DNA from: Deltaproteobacteria bacterium
Lineage (GTDB): Bacteria; Campylobacterota_A; Desulfurellia; JAGGSF01
Assembly: GCA_021159235.1 (NCBI GenBank)
Contig: JAGGSF010000119.1
Span: 1-29,366 of the forward strand
Reading direction: 5' to 3'
Length of the DNA stretch: 29,366 nt
Part shown: one piece after another, positions 1 through 9,980 of the stretch
How the letters are laid out: every line of letters starts with the position of its first letter
Numbering within the stretch: the first letter of the stretch is position 1
The notes under the pieces: model-generated
Databases searched by the model: none
Told to the model about the DNA's origin: nothing
What the model saw: only the letters and a program-made list of their open reading frames with translations
Position numbers and translations under genes: made by a program

Positions 1-563
1 TCTTTCATTTCTTTTATCTCTTCCTTTGAAGGTATTCTATATCTTTCTGTATCTATGGCATTGTATAAAACATAAACAGGCTTTTTATTCGTATGCCATT
101 TTTTTATTATTTCTTTTACCTTTTCAGATACCGCATTATACAGTGTAGTTTTTGAAGAAAGCAGATGATTGAAAAATCTCCTGTGCCATTTTTTTTCTAT
201 CTTTGCACTTTGTATATGAGTGATTACGGGAATATTTATACCCAATGTGGCTAACCTTGTATGATAGTTGGCAGGAAAAGTCATAGTATGAATAATAGAG
301 GGATGAATGTCTTTTATCATTCTTCTTAAAGTGAGACTGGTATCTAATCTATGACAGGAAAGTGTTCTTTCATTGTTGTTTTTCAAATTTATAAGCTCTA
401 TTTTCTCTTCTCTAAAATTTTTGTTCATATTCCCATGTCCGGAGATATTCAAAACAACAGGATAAAAATTCCCCTTTCTTTTAAGATACTTGCATACACC
501 AAGCAGTGATACCTCTATACCCCCAAAATCCAGTCCACCCAAAACAAACAGTATCTTTTTCAC
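1..563 (-). CDS. GT4-like glycosyltransferase, N-terminal part (cut by left edge)
   Basis: About 187 codons of an open frame read on the minus strand from a GTG at 563 and run off the window. The N-terminus KKILFVLGGLDFGGIEVSLL is the nucleotide-sugar glycosyltransferase (GT-B, GT4) entry motif: a beta strand, then a Gly-rich loop. Further on are a TMTFPANYHTRLA stretch, an HIQSAKIEKKWHRR segment and, near the edge, AVSEKVKEII followed by YNAIDTERYRIP, the typical linker into the donor-binding C-terminal domain. By family it would transfer a sugar to a cell-surface polysaccharide or lipid; donor and acceptor cannot be told. No separate Shine-Dalgarno sequence precedes the GTG. Instead an extended -10 (TGCTATTAT) ends seven bases upstream, so the message may be leaderless. 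It is divergent from gapA. The family is fairly sure, the exact role is not. Confidence 0.75.
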   Translation of the reverse strand, partial: MKKILFVLGGLDFGGIEVSLLGVCKYLKRKGNFYPVVLNISGHGNMNKNFREEKIELINLKNNNERTLSCHRLDTSLTLRRMIKDIHPSIIHTMTFPANYHTRLATLGINIPVITHIQSAKIEKKWHRRFFNHLLSSKTTLYNAVSEKVKEIIKKWHTNKKPVYVLYNAIDTERYRIPSKEEIKEMK

Positions 564-569
564 ACCTTC

Positions 570-598
570 ATAATAGCAAGACTGCCTTGCAAAAGAAA
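570..598 (-). promoter_or_regulatory. Extended -10 promoter for the glycosyltransferase
   Basis: Minus strand TATTAT (575-570) is preceded by TG plus one base, giving an extended -10. A weak -35 TTTCTT lies at 598-593 with 17 bases between. The predicted start site, seven bases beyond, falls on the GTG at 563. It overlaps the gapA promoter on the other strand. Confidence 0.4.
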
Positions 599-615
599 CA
601 ATTTTGTTGTAATCT
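587..615 (+). promoter_or_regulatory. Promoter of the gapA operon
   Basis: TTGCAA (587-592), 17 bases, TAATCT (610-615). The predicted start near 622 leaves a leader of about 23 bases that contains the gapA Shine-Dalgarno AGGGAGGA at 628-635. The promoter lies in the 81-base divergent gap with the glycosyltransferase and its -35 overlaps that gene's promoter. Confidence 0.5.
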
Positions 616-617
616 AA

Positions 618-2814
<2,197 letters not shown>

Positions 2815-2818
<4 letters not shown>

Positions 2819-3564
2819 AGTATATCGTTGCCGGTAACTGGAAGATGCATCTTACCCATTCTGAGGTGTTGAATTTAGCACTTGAGCTGAAAGAAAGTCT
2901 GATTGAGCAATCCAGAAAGATTGACATCTTTGTCTTCCCCCCGACCATCTTTCTAAAAGATGTCCAGGATGTTTTGTTTGGTTCATTAATTAAAACCGGT
3001 GTCCAAAATATGTATTTTCAGGATGAGGGCGCATATACGGGGGAAACCTCACCCCTCATGTTAAAGAGTATAAACTGCTCTTTAGCACTGATTGGACATT
3101 CGGAGAGAAGGGAGTACTTTAAGGAAGATGATGAGATGTTGAGATATAAACTGCTGGCCTGCAAAAAATGGGACATTTTACCCATTTTGTGTATTGGAGA
3201 AAGACTTGAGGAAAGAGAGAGTGGCAAAACAGAAGACATCCTGGCCTCCCAAATTACAAAGGCCCTTGATAAAACAGAGATGGAAAGACTTGTCATTGCC
3301 TATGAGCCAGTATGGGCGATAGGCACGGGAAAAACAGCTACTCCCCGGCAGGCTCAGGAAGCACATGCCTTTATAAAGAAATTGGTAAAACACATAATGG
3401 AAAAGGATGTTCCCGTTTTATATGGTGGCAGTGTAAAGGTGGAAAATGCTAAAGAACTGGCAAGAGAAAAAGACATTGATGGTTTTCTCATTGGAGGAGC
3501 AAGCCTGCATAAGGAAAGTTTTGTTAAAATAGTGAATGAATTTATTCGAATGAAGAATCTATAA
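2815..3564 (+). CDS. tpiA: Triosephosphate isomerase
   Basis: TIM-barrel enzyme (249 aa) interconverting dihydroxyacetone phosphate and glyceraldehyde 3-phosphate. All catalytic landmarks are present: GNWKM with Lys10, IGHSERR with His95, and AYEPVWAIGTGKTATPRQA with Glu164 and the flexible lid loop. The phosphate-binding YGGSVKVENA and DGFLIGGASL come near the end. The start ATG overlaps the pgk stop (ATGA, 2815-2818), and the stop TAA shares one base with the secG start (TAATG). Length is ordinary for bacteria. Confidence 0.97.
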
Positions 3565-3887
3565 TGCTTTACATTTCTATTGTTGTTCAGGTTATCCTGG
3601 CATTTATAATCGTTTTTCTTATCCTGTTGCAGAAGGGGAGGGGAGCAGAGATGGGGGTTTCCTTTGGTGCAGGTGCGGCAGAAACGATGTTTGGTGCAAG
3701 AGGAGCACTGCCATTTTTAACGAAGGTCACATGGGTTTTAGTATTCCTCTTTATGGCGAATTCAGTAAATATATCTTTACTCTTACATAAGAGCAAAACA
3801 AAAACAATAATGAAAGAAACGAAAACAGAAAAGGCTGTACCTCAGAAACCGCAAAAGTTGCCGGAGCTCCCTATAAAAGCACCGTGA
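3564..3887 (+). CDS. secG: Preprotein translocase subunit SecG
   Basis: Small inner-membrane subunit of the SecYEG channel (107 aa). Two hydrophobic helices (about 2-22 and 50-71) flank the conserved cytoplasmic loop LLQKGRGAEMGVSFGAGAA and MFGARG, the family signature. A Lys/Pro-rich tail follows (about residues 77-107), common but variable in SecG. It is joined to tpiA by a one-base overlap; tpiA-secG adjacency recurs in many bacteria. Its stop TGA is contained in the GTGA start of the next gene. Confidence 0.93.
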   Translation: MLYISIVVQVILAFIIVFLILLQKGRGAEMGVSFGAGAAETMFGARGALPFLTKVTWVLVFLFMANSVNISLLLHKSKTKTIMKETKTEKAVPQKPQKLPELPIKAP

Positions 3888-5425
3888 GAGTAGCGTTAAT
3901 TCTTTTATTTTTATTTCTTCCCCTCACTTCTTTTTCTTCAACTATTGTTATAGGTTCTATTGGTGAGCCGAAGAGGCTTATTCCCATGTTATCTACAGAT
4001 TCTGCGTCCAGTGATGTATCTTCTCTGATATTCAATGGACTTTTAAAGTATGACAAGGACTTGAATATCGTGGGGGACTTGGCGGAAAGTTTTAAAATAG
4101 AAGATGGAGGGAAAAGGATTACATTTTATTTGAGGAAAAATGTTCTATGGCAGGATGGTGTGGAATTTACCGCTCGTGATGTTTACTTCACTTACAGAAA
4201 GCTTATAGATGGAACAGTAGCTACACCCTATAGTGGTGATTTCCTGTTGATAAAAAATGCAAGGATAATAGACAGGTATACAATCTGTTTTGAATACAGA
4301 AAGCCATTTGCTCCTGCCCTGTCTTCCTGGACGATGGGCATTATTCCAGAACATATCTTAAAGGGAAAGGATTTAAATACAGATATATTCAACAGACACC
4401 CCATAGGCACAGGTCCATATAAACTGTTGAAGTGGAAGGCAGGGCAAGAAATCATACTTGTTGCCAATCCTCTGTACTTTAGAGGTAGGCCGAAGATAGA
4501 TAGGGTTATTTATAGAATCATTCCTGATGCTTCCACCATGCTTCTGGAACTCTTCGCCGGTCACATAGACATGATGAGCTTGAATCCCATGCAGTATGTC
4601 TATGAATTTAAAGAGGAGAGGGAAAAATTTCAGGTATTTACCATGCCCAGTCCTGGTTTCACCTATGTGGGATTCAACCTGCGGGTCAAGCTGTTTTCTG
4701 ATGAACGTGTAAGGAAGGCTATCTGCTATGCTATAGACAGAGAGAAGATAGCAAATACCATCCTCTTAGGGTATGGTAGTGTTTATGATTGCATATATTC
4801 TCCACTTTCATTTGCCTTTCAAAAGAAGAAAATCTACGACTATGATCCGGAAAAAGCGAAGAAACTGTTGAAAGAAGCGGGCTTTTCTGACAGCAATAAA
4901 GATGGGTATCTGGATAGGGATGGTAAGAGGTTTGAATTTACTATTTTGACCAATCAAGGAAATATGAATAGAAAGTATGCGGCGATAATGATCCAGCAGT
5001 TTCTTAGAGATGTAGGGATAAAGGTAAATATAAGGATTCTGGAATGGCAAGCTTTTTTAAGGTTACTGGAATCGGGTTCTTTTGATGCCGTTTTATTGGG
5101 ATGGCAGTTAGGAATTGATCCTGATGAATATGCTTTGTGGCATTCTTCGCAGGTAAATGGGTTTAACTTTGTATACTTTAAGGATAAGGAAGTGGATGAG
5201 TTGTTAGAAGAAGGAAGAGAAACATTCAATAAAATCAGGAGGAAAGAAATTTATAAAAAGATAAACGAGATTATTATGGACAAGGTTCCCTATATCGTTT
5301 TGTACTTCCCTTATGCTATATCCATAGTACACAAGAGGTTTAAGGGAATAAAACAAGAAAAGGCAGGCATTATGTATAATTTTATAGAGTGGTGGGTGCC
5401 AGAAAGAGAACAGGTGTACAGATAA
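3884..5425 (+). CDS. Peptide/solute-binding protein of an ABC transporter (SBP family 5)
   Basis: 513 aa exported binding protein of the DppA/OppA/NikA class. A signal peptide is clear (VALILLFLFLPLTSFSS, about 3-19), with no lipobox Cys, so it is probably periplasmic rather than lipid-anchored. Family landmarks: IFNGLLKYDKDLNIVGDLAES, TFYLRKNVLWQDG and ARDVYFTYRKL in the first lobe, RKAICYAIDREKIA in the middle, and YDYDPEKAKKLLKEAGF followed by a DSNKDGYLDRDG loop in the second lobe. The start is GTG at 3884, overlapping the secG stop by four bases. No permease or ATPase genes are nearby, so it either works with a distant transporter or has another binding role. The ligand cannot be told from sequence. 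Confidence 0.9.
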   Translation: MRVALILLFLFLPLTSFSSTIVIGSIGEPKRLIPMLSTDSASSDVSSLIFNGLLKYDKDLNIVGDLAESFKIEDGGKRITFYLRKNVLWQDGVEFTARDVYFTYRKLIDGTVATPYSGDFLLIKNARIIDRYTICFEYRKPFAPALSSWTMGIIPEHILKGKDLNTDIFNRHPIGTGPYKLLKWKAGQEIILVANPLYFRGRPKIDRVIYRIIPDASTMLLELFAGHIDMMSLNPMQYVYEFKEEREKFQVFTMPSPGFTYVGFNLRVKLFSDERVRKAICYAIDREKIANTILLGYGSVYDCIYSPLSFAFQKKKIYDYDPEKAKKLLKEAGFSDSNKDGYLDRDGKRFEFTILTNQGNMNRKYAAIMIQQFLRDVGIKVNIRILEWQAFLRLLESGSFDAVLLGWQLGIDPDEYALWHSSQVNGFNFVYFKDKEVDELLEEGRETFNKIRRKEIYKKINEIIMDKVPYIVLYFPYAISIVHKRFKGIKQEKAGIMYNFIEWWVPEREQVYR

Positions 5426-5437
5426 TGGTTGAAAGAA

Positions 5438-5452
5438 ACCACATCCTGTGGT
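5438..5452 (+). repeat. Small hairpin between the binding protein and accB
   Basis: ACCACA, three bases, TGTGGT forms a perfect six-base stem in the 51-base gap, the longest gap in this operon. There is no T-run after it, so it is not a classical terminator. It could slow RNase decay or mark a processing point, or be chance. Confidence 0.3.
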
Positions 5453-5476
5453 ATTTATCGGTAAGCTGGAGGTGTT

Positions 5477-5896
5477 ATGGATATTAAATTGATCAGGAAA
5501 CTTATAGCTTTAATGCAGGAGAGTGAAATAACAGAGTTCAGGTATAAGGATGGGGATTTATACATCTCATTGAGAAAAGGACAGCCTCAAACATCCTCGG
5601 TTCAGTCAAAACCTGCTGTTGAAAAGGAGATCGGGAAAACAGACGAAGAAAGAGAACTGGTAGAGATAAAATCGCCTATGGTGGGTACATTTTATCGTTC
5701 GCCATCACCTGGAGCACCACCCTATGTAGAGGAAGGACAGAGTGTAAAGAAGGGCGATGTTCTGTGCATTATTGAAGCGATGAAGATAATGAATGAGATT
5801 GAGGCAGAATTCCCCTGTATAATCAAGAAGGTGATGGTAAAAAATGCCCAGCGCGTAGAGTATGGAACAACTCTGTTTTTAGCCAAGAGAACCTGA
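5477..5896 (+). CDS. accB: Biotin carboxyl carrier protein of acetyl-CoA carboxylase
   Basis: 139 aa carrier whose biotinylated lysine shuttles carboxyl groups. The N-terminal helix-hairpin [20 protein letters not shown] is the AccB form, followed by a Gln/Ser/Pro linker (about 36-60) and a biotinyl domain. That domain has [22 protein letters not shown] (split here only by loops) and the biotin site EAMKIMNE with Lys103; Ile replaces the commoner Leu after Lys. The thumb region of AccB ([13 protein letters not shown]) is intact, which favours AccB over other biotin carriers. The start is supported by CTGGAGG five bases before the ATG. The stop TGA shares a base with the accC ATG. Confidence 0.93.
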   Translation: MDIKLIRKLIALMQESEITEFRYKDGDLYISLRKGQPQTSSVQSKPAVEKEIGKTDEERELVEIKSPMVGTFYRSPSPGAPPYVEEGQSVKKGDVLCIIEAMKIMNEIEAEFPCIIKKVMVKNAQRVEYGTTLFLAKRT

Positions 5897-7227
5897 TGTT
5901 CAAGAAAGTCCTCGTTGCCAATAGGGGTGAGATAGCATTAAGAGTTATAAGAGCCTGTAAGGAATTGGATATAAAGACGGTTATTGCCTACTCATATGAA
6001 GATAGAGAAAGCATACCTGTAAAGATAAGCGATGAAAAGGTATGTATTGGCCCTTCAAGTTCGGATAAAAGTTACCTGAATATGGCAGCTATAGCAGAGG
6101 CTGTTTTGCAGACAAATGCAGATGCTGTTCATCCAGGATATGGATTTTTATCAGAAAATCCCTCATTTGCTGGAGTTTGCAGAGATTTGAATGTTACATT
6201 TATTGGACCTTCAATACCTTTAATGAAATATCTGTCCAACAAGTTAGAGGTGAAAAAGCGGCTGAAGAGGGCTAATATTCCAACCATTTTAGGTAGTGAT
6301 GGTGTTGTGCAATCTGCAGGCGAGGCGAAAGAAATTGCAAGGAAGATAGGTTATCCTGTCTTGTTCAAGGCAGTGTGGGGAGGCGGTGGAAGGGGACTGC
6401 GAATTGTAAGAGAAGAGAAGGATATAGAAAATGCCTTTTCTGCGGCGCGTGAAGAAGCAAGGGTGTCTTTTGGCAAAGCTGATGTATACATGGAGAGGTT
6501 TATTGAACATCCAAAACATGTAGAGGTTCAGATTCTTGCTGACAAATTTGGTAATGTAATACATCTGTTTGAGAGGGATTGCACATTACAGAGGAGACAT
6601 CAGAAACTCTTAGAAGAATCTCCATCACCGTTCCTTTCAGAGAAAAAGAGGAAGGAGATCTTGGATGCAGCTGTTAAGATAGCCAGAATTCTCAACTATG
6701 AAAATGTAGGGACCGTAGAGTTTTTATTGGACGAACAGGGAAACTTTTATTTCATAGAGATAAACACCCGTATTCAGGTAGAGCATCCGGTTACAGAAAT
6801 GTGTACGGGGATAGATATCATGAAGGAGCAAATTAAACTTGCTGCTGGCGAAAAGCTGAACATAAATCAAAAGGATGTAAATGTTAAATTTCATAGTATG
6901 GAATGCAGAATAAACGCTGAAGATGAAAGGTTTATCCCTTCTCCGGGGAGAATAGAAAAGTTATTTATCCCTGGCGGACCTGGCGTGCGTGTGGATACAG
7001 CCATCTACGGTGGATGTAGTGTAACTCCATATTACGATTCACTCATTGCCAAGCTCATTGTCAGAGGTAATACCAGGGATGAAACGATTGGGCGCATGGA
7101 GAGGGCACTGGATGAATTTATTGTAGAGGGAATAAAGACAAACATTCCATTTTTCAAAAAGATAGTAAGTAGTGATCGTTTTAAGAATAAAGATTACGAT
7201 ACAAACTATATTGACCGTAATTTTTAA
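5896..7227 (+). CDS. accC: Biotin carboxylase (acetyl-CoA carboxylase subunit)
   Basis: 443 aa ATP-grasp enzyme that carboxylates the biotin on AccB using ATP and bicarbonate. Family motifs: KVLVANRGEIALRVIRACKE at the start, HPGYGFLSENPSFA (79-92), the ATP Lys158 with Gly-rich loop, KHVEVQILAD, FERDCTLQRRHQK, and EINTRIQVEHPVTEM with the metal and bicarbonate residues. The C-terminal domain ends YDTNYIDRNF. The Gly-rich loop reads KAVWGGGGRG where AccC usually has KASGGGGGRG; an aromatic there recalls pyruvate carboxylases. HPVTEM and accB next door still argue for AccC. accA and accD are not in the window, so a different carboxyltransferase partner is possible. The end lies 9 bases from the convergent trpS stop. 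Confidence 0.94.
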   Translation: MFKKVLVANRGEIALRVIRACKELDIKTVIAYSYEDRESIPVKISDEKVCIGPSSSDKSYLNMAAIAEAVLQTNADAVHPGYGFLSENPSFAGVCRDLNVTFIGPSIPLMKYLSNKLEVKKRLKRANIPTILGSDGVVQSAGEAKEIARKIGYPVLFKAVWGGGGRGLRIVREEKDIENAFSAAREEARVSFGKADVYMERFIEHPKHVEVQILADKFGNVIHLFERDCTLQRRHQKLLEESPSPFLSEKKRKEILDAAVKIARILNYENVGTVEFLLDEQGNFYFIEINTRIQVEHPVTEMCTGIDIMKEQIKLAAGEKLNINQKDVNVKFHSMECRINAEDERFIPSPGRIEKLFIPGGPGVRVDTAIYGGCSVTPYYDSLIAKLIVRGNTRDETIGRMERALDEFIVEGIKTNIPFFKKIVSSDRFKNKDYDTNYIDRNF

Positions 7228-7236
7228 AAGTAGAAA

Positions 7237-8220
7237 TCATCCGAAAACCGCTTCCCTTACTTCCTCCATTGTTTTTTCCGATTCTCTATGTGCTTTTTTT
7301 GTTCCTTCCTCAAATATAGAAAGAATGTCTTCCTTCCTCTTCTTCCATATTTCTCTTTTTTCCCTGTAGGGTCTCAATTTTTCGTTAATGTTTTTTATAA
7401 GTATATTCTTGCAGTCTACACACCCTATTGAAGCATTCCTGCATCCTTCCTCTATTTCTCTTACCTCTTGTTTACCGCTAAAGATCTGGTGTAAATAGAA
7501 TACGCCGCATATACTTGGTCTTCCTGGATCATTCCTCCTCAAACGCTGGGGATCTGTAAACATGACCTTTATCTTTTCTCTGGTCTCTTCCTCGCTATCA
7601 CTCAAATAGATGGCATTGCCGTAAGATTTGCTCATTTTTCTTCCGTCTATACCCAATATTTTGGGAGCGGTGGAGAGAAGAGCTTGGGGCTCTAAGAGCA
7701 CATCCTTCTTTGTCAGGTAGTTGAATCTCCTTACAATTTCTCTTGCCAGTTCCAGATGTGGTAGCTGGTCAGCTCCCACCGGTACATATCTTGCTTTATA
7801 CATGACGATATCTGCAGTCATCAACACGGGGTAACCCAAAAAACCAAGGTTTCCCGCGGTTTTTTCTCCTATTTGAGATACGCCATCTTTGTAGGATGGA
7901 TTTCTCTCCAGCCAGGAGATAGGTGTAATCATTGAAAGGATGGTGAACAGTTCCGCATGTTCCTTTATTTTTGATTGTATAAATATTGTACTTTTCTCAG
8001 GGTTTAGACCAAATGAAAACCAATCGATGGCCATATTCATTGTTTCTTCTCTCAAATGGGTAGAATGGGTGAAATCTGTGGTTAGGGCATGAAGGTCTGC
8101 CACAAAGTAGAATGTTTCGTAATCTTCATTTTGCAATTTTATCCAGTTGTTCAGTGCACCATACAGGTTTCCCAAGTGTAGATTTCCTGTAGGTCTCATT
8201 CCACTTAAGACTCTATCCAT
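7237..8220 (-). CDS. trpS: Tryptophanyl-tRNA synthetase
   Basis: Class I aminoacyl-tRNA synthetase (327 aa) charging tRNA-Trp. It opens with DRVLSGMRPTGNLHLGN, where LHLGN is the HIGH motif. It has the substrate region VADLHALTTDF, a PVGADQLPHLELARE segment and the KMSKS loop in DGRKMSKSYGNAIYLSD. Length is typical. I chose the ATG at 8220: the protein then begins like the family and AGGTAG lies eight bases upstream. The longer frame from 8250 adds residues that overlap the end of the TnpB frame and has no Shine-Dalgarno. It is the last gene of the long minus-strand operon, now separated from the M50 protease gene by the inserted TnpB element, which is in the same direction and so need not block read-through. 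Confidence 0.96.
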   Translation of the reverse strand: MDRVLSGMRPTGNLHLGNLYGALNNWIKLQNEDYETFYFVADLHALTTDFTHSTHLREETMNMAIDWFSFGLNPEKSTIFIQSKIKEHAELFTILSMITPISWLERNPSYKDGVSQIGEKTAGNLGFLGYPVLMTADIVMYKARYVPVGADQLPHLELAREIVRRFNYLTKKDVLLEPQALLSTAPKILGIDGRKMSKSYGNAIYLSDSEEETREKIKVMFTDPQRLRRNDPGRPSICGVFYLHQIFSGKQEVREIEEGCRNASIGCVDCKNILIKNINEKLRPYREKREIWKKRKEDILSIFEEGTKKAHRESEKTMEEVREAVFG

Positions 8221-8242
8221 AAAAGCTACCTGGTTAACAGAA

Positions 8243-9973
8243 CTACACATTAGTGCAATTCTGGCTGGGGTATTTGTATTCCGCCTTTTCAGAATACCCC
8301 CAAGCCCCAGCTGGCGGTATTTTTGGGGTATCCATAGTCCCTACACCAGGTGTAGGGACTAACCCTTTCACCACCCTTTCCCAATCCCCCAAAACCAATA
8401 CTGGTTTCAAAGGAGAGAAGTCCCTTACAAAGGATTTCCCAAGAAGAGGGAAGGTGAAGGCTGCTCTGAGAACTCTCCAGCCTTTTTGTCTCTCTTTTGA
8501 GAGACCCCTCACAGGCTTGTTCCTTCCAGGGGCCTGCTTTTGGGTAGCTGAATCACTCTCAGAGCTTTTAAGCTGAGTAATTTGCTTTTTTATAGTCTTT
8601 ATGTCCAGATTTGTTTTCCTTAATTCTTCTTTTAAGGGTTTTCTTTTCCATTTGTTGTTTTCTTCTATTTTATTTTTTAGTTCTTCTTTCTTTTCTTTTA
8701 GCTTATACAAGCAGTATTCTAAGAAGTCTTCTTTTTTAAGAAGTTTCAGGTAGTTTTTAGGTATCTCTTCTCTATATCCTATCCCTCTTCTTGCCATTAC
8801 AAATGCCCCTGCTATATCTTTGTCTATTAAGTATTGTGGAGCATATTTAAGCTTTCCTATTATTGATGTGAATGCTGGATTTATTTTAACAACTTCTATT
8901 CCTTCTCTTTTTGCTAATATTTCTATCTTCTGAAGTATTCCTTTGTAGATGAATTGCTGAAATCTTTTCCTTAGCTTTTTTCTTCCATCTCCTCTTGTTC
9001 CTTTGGGTAGTTTTTTGAGATTTTCTATTGCTATAGCTCTTTTCTTTTCTTTTGCTAAGCTAATTATCCGGTGAGCAATACTCCAGGAAAGTATTTCTCT
9101 TTTTGCTTTGTTTTCCCCTATGAGTTTGTTTAGGTTTATCCTTCCAAAACTATTAAGGTTTCCATCTTTTTTTATTTCTGCATATGCTATGTGAAATGGA
9201 CTTGCATTGATATCTATGCCTATAACCCCATTTTGTCTTTTTATTGAGATTTCAGGCAGTTTTTCTTTAAAGCTAATGTAAGCATAAGTCTTTTTGTTTT
9301 TCTTTTTTAGTTCCACTGAGTAAGGATTGTATTTTCCTGTTGTTTCTCCTATAAGTAGATTCTCAATGAAGTTAATCCATTTGTCTTTCTCTTTTCTTCC
9401 TTTTTGCACATTTCTGTGAACTTCTGCATAGATGCATCTTCCTTTTCCTGTATTGATTCTGAGGTATAGTTTTCCATCTACAAAGACAAATCTTAAGTTA
9501 AGATTTCCTTTTTTTGAGCTGTCTCCTCTTGAATATGCTATTCCCTTTCTTTTTTCTTTCCACTTCCTTTTTAGTTTTTCTCTTCTTTCTCCTGTAAGAT
9601 GGTTTTTCTTTAACTTTTCAAATAGTTTTCTGCTTCCAAAGATAACTTTCTTTGGGTTTTGTCCTTTTTCTTTGCAACTTCTCAGAATCTCATTAGCTTT
9701 TAAAACAGCATCATCACAATATCTGGAATTTAAAAGAAATATCTTTTGTAAAGATTTTTTTAAATCTTTTCTCTTCCATCCTTCTAAAAGCCTATTATAA
9801 GCAAATCTTATGCATGAAGAAAAAGATTGCATGAGCTTTAGAACATTAGTTCTATCTTCAAAAGACTCAAATTCTAAAAGACACTGGACTGTAATCAATC
9901 TTTTCTTCTCCCTCCTGTGAATCCCATATAAATCTTTCATCTTTTGTACACTTAAAAGAATTTGATTTTGCAT
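8243..9973 (-). CDS. tnpB: TnpB-family RNA-guided nuclease-like protein
   Basis: About 576 aa from the ATG at 9973; the frame stays open upstream to a TTG at 10009. By family this is the ancestor-type of Cas12: a RuvC nuclease guided by an RNA made from the element's right end. RuvC residues are visible in order: Asp254 in GVIGIDINAS, Glu317 in AIAIENLKKL, and Asp386 in IDKDIAGAFVMARRG. The TnpB entry motif SCIRFAYNRLLEG is at about 53-65. There is no cysteine between Glu317 and Asp386, so the usual zinc ribbon is missing, as in the TnpB-related subgroup with NPAFTSIIGKLKY here. A coiled-coil Lys/Glu-rich stretch (about 410-470) leads to a Pro/Gly-rich tail overlapping the likely guide-RNA region. 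The start is backed by a promoter ending seven bases before the ATG; ATG 9940 is an alternative. Confidence 0.85.
   Translation of the reverse strand: MQNQILLSVQKMKDLYGIHRREKKRLITVQCLLEFESFEDRTNVLKLMQSFSSCIRFAYNRLLEGWKRKDLKKSLQKIFLLNSRYCDDAVLKANEILRSCKEKGQNPKKVIFGSRKLFEKLKKNHLTGERREKLKRKWKEKRKGIAYSRGDSSKKGNLNLRFVFVDGKLYLRINTGKGRCIYAEVHRNVQKGRKEKDKWINFIENLLIGETTGKYNPYSVELKKKNKKTYAYISFKEKLPEISIKRQNGVIGIDINASPFHIAYAEIKKDGNLNSFGRINLNKLIGENKAKREILSWSIAHRIISLAKEKKRAIAIENLKKLPKGTRGDGRKKLRKRFQQFIYKGILQKIEILAKREGIEVVKINPAFTSIIGKLKYAPQYLIDKDIAGAFVMARRGIGYREEIPKNYLKLLKKEDFLEYCLYKLKEKKEELKNKIEENNKWKRKPLKEELRKTNLDIKTIKKQITQLKSSESDSATQKQAPGRNKPVRGLSKERQKGWRVLRAAFTFPLLGKSFVRDFSPLKPVLVLGDWERVVKGLVPTPGVGTMDTPKIPPAGAWGYSEKAEYKYPSQNCTNV
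8267..8331. repeat. Three alternating arms able to form competing hairpins
   Basis: GGGGTATT (8267-8274), AATACCCC (8293-8300) and GGGGTAT (8325-8331). The middle arm can pair with either outer arm. Between arms two and three lies the palindrome CCAGCTGG (8307-8314). Such subterminal hairpins are what TnpA or the guide-RNA fold uses in IS200/IS605 right ends. Confidence 0.7.
8336..8360. repeat. Perfect 25-base palindrome inside the tnpB 3' end
   Basis: AGTCCCTACACC at 8336-8347, a single A, and its exact reverse complement at 8349-8360. As RNA it gives an 11-base stem with a three-base loop. It lies within the coding frame of TnpB and the presumed guide-RNA region. No T-run follows on either strand, so it is not a simple terminator. 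Confidence 0.9.
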
Positions 9974-9980
9974 ATGTGTT

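Larger units (their letters stand above)
8262..8420 (-). ncRNA. Candidate omega/reRNA scaffold at the element's right end
   Basis: TnpB guide RNAs come from the 3' end of tnpB through the right end, with the guide taken from flanking DNA. This stretch has a perfect 25-base palindrome and a second set of pairing arms just before the element's likely end, which fits a structured scaffold. The guide would then match the trpS upstream/start region. The 5' boundary is a guess. Confidence 0.4.

Noticed and set aside
5438-5452. Terminator between the binding protein and accB
   Set aside because: Short stem with no T-run; accB has its own ribosome site but no clear promoter, so read-through is likely.
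5896-7227. Pyruvate carboxylase subunit A
   Set aside because: Only the glycine loop looks that way; HPVTEM and the adjacent AccB-type carrier favour acetyl-CoA carboxylase.
8221-8250. Longer N-terminus for trpS
   Set aside because: No ribosome site before it, overlap with the TnpB frame, and the family begins at the residues coded from 8220.
8336-8360. Terminator for tnpB
   Set aside because: No T-run on either strand, and it lies before the tnpB stop; better explained as part of the element's right end.
9432-9800. 122-codon plus-strand frame within tnpB
   Set aside because: Phe/Leu-rich antisense of a Lys-rich gene; no start signals; shadow.
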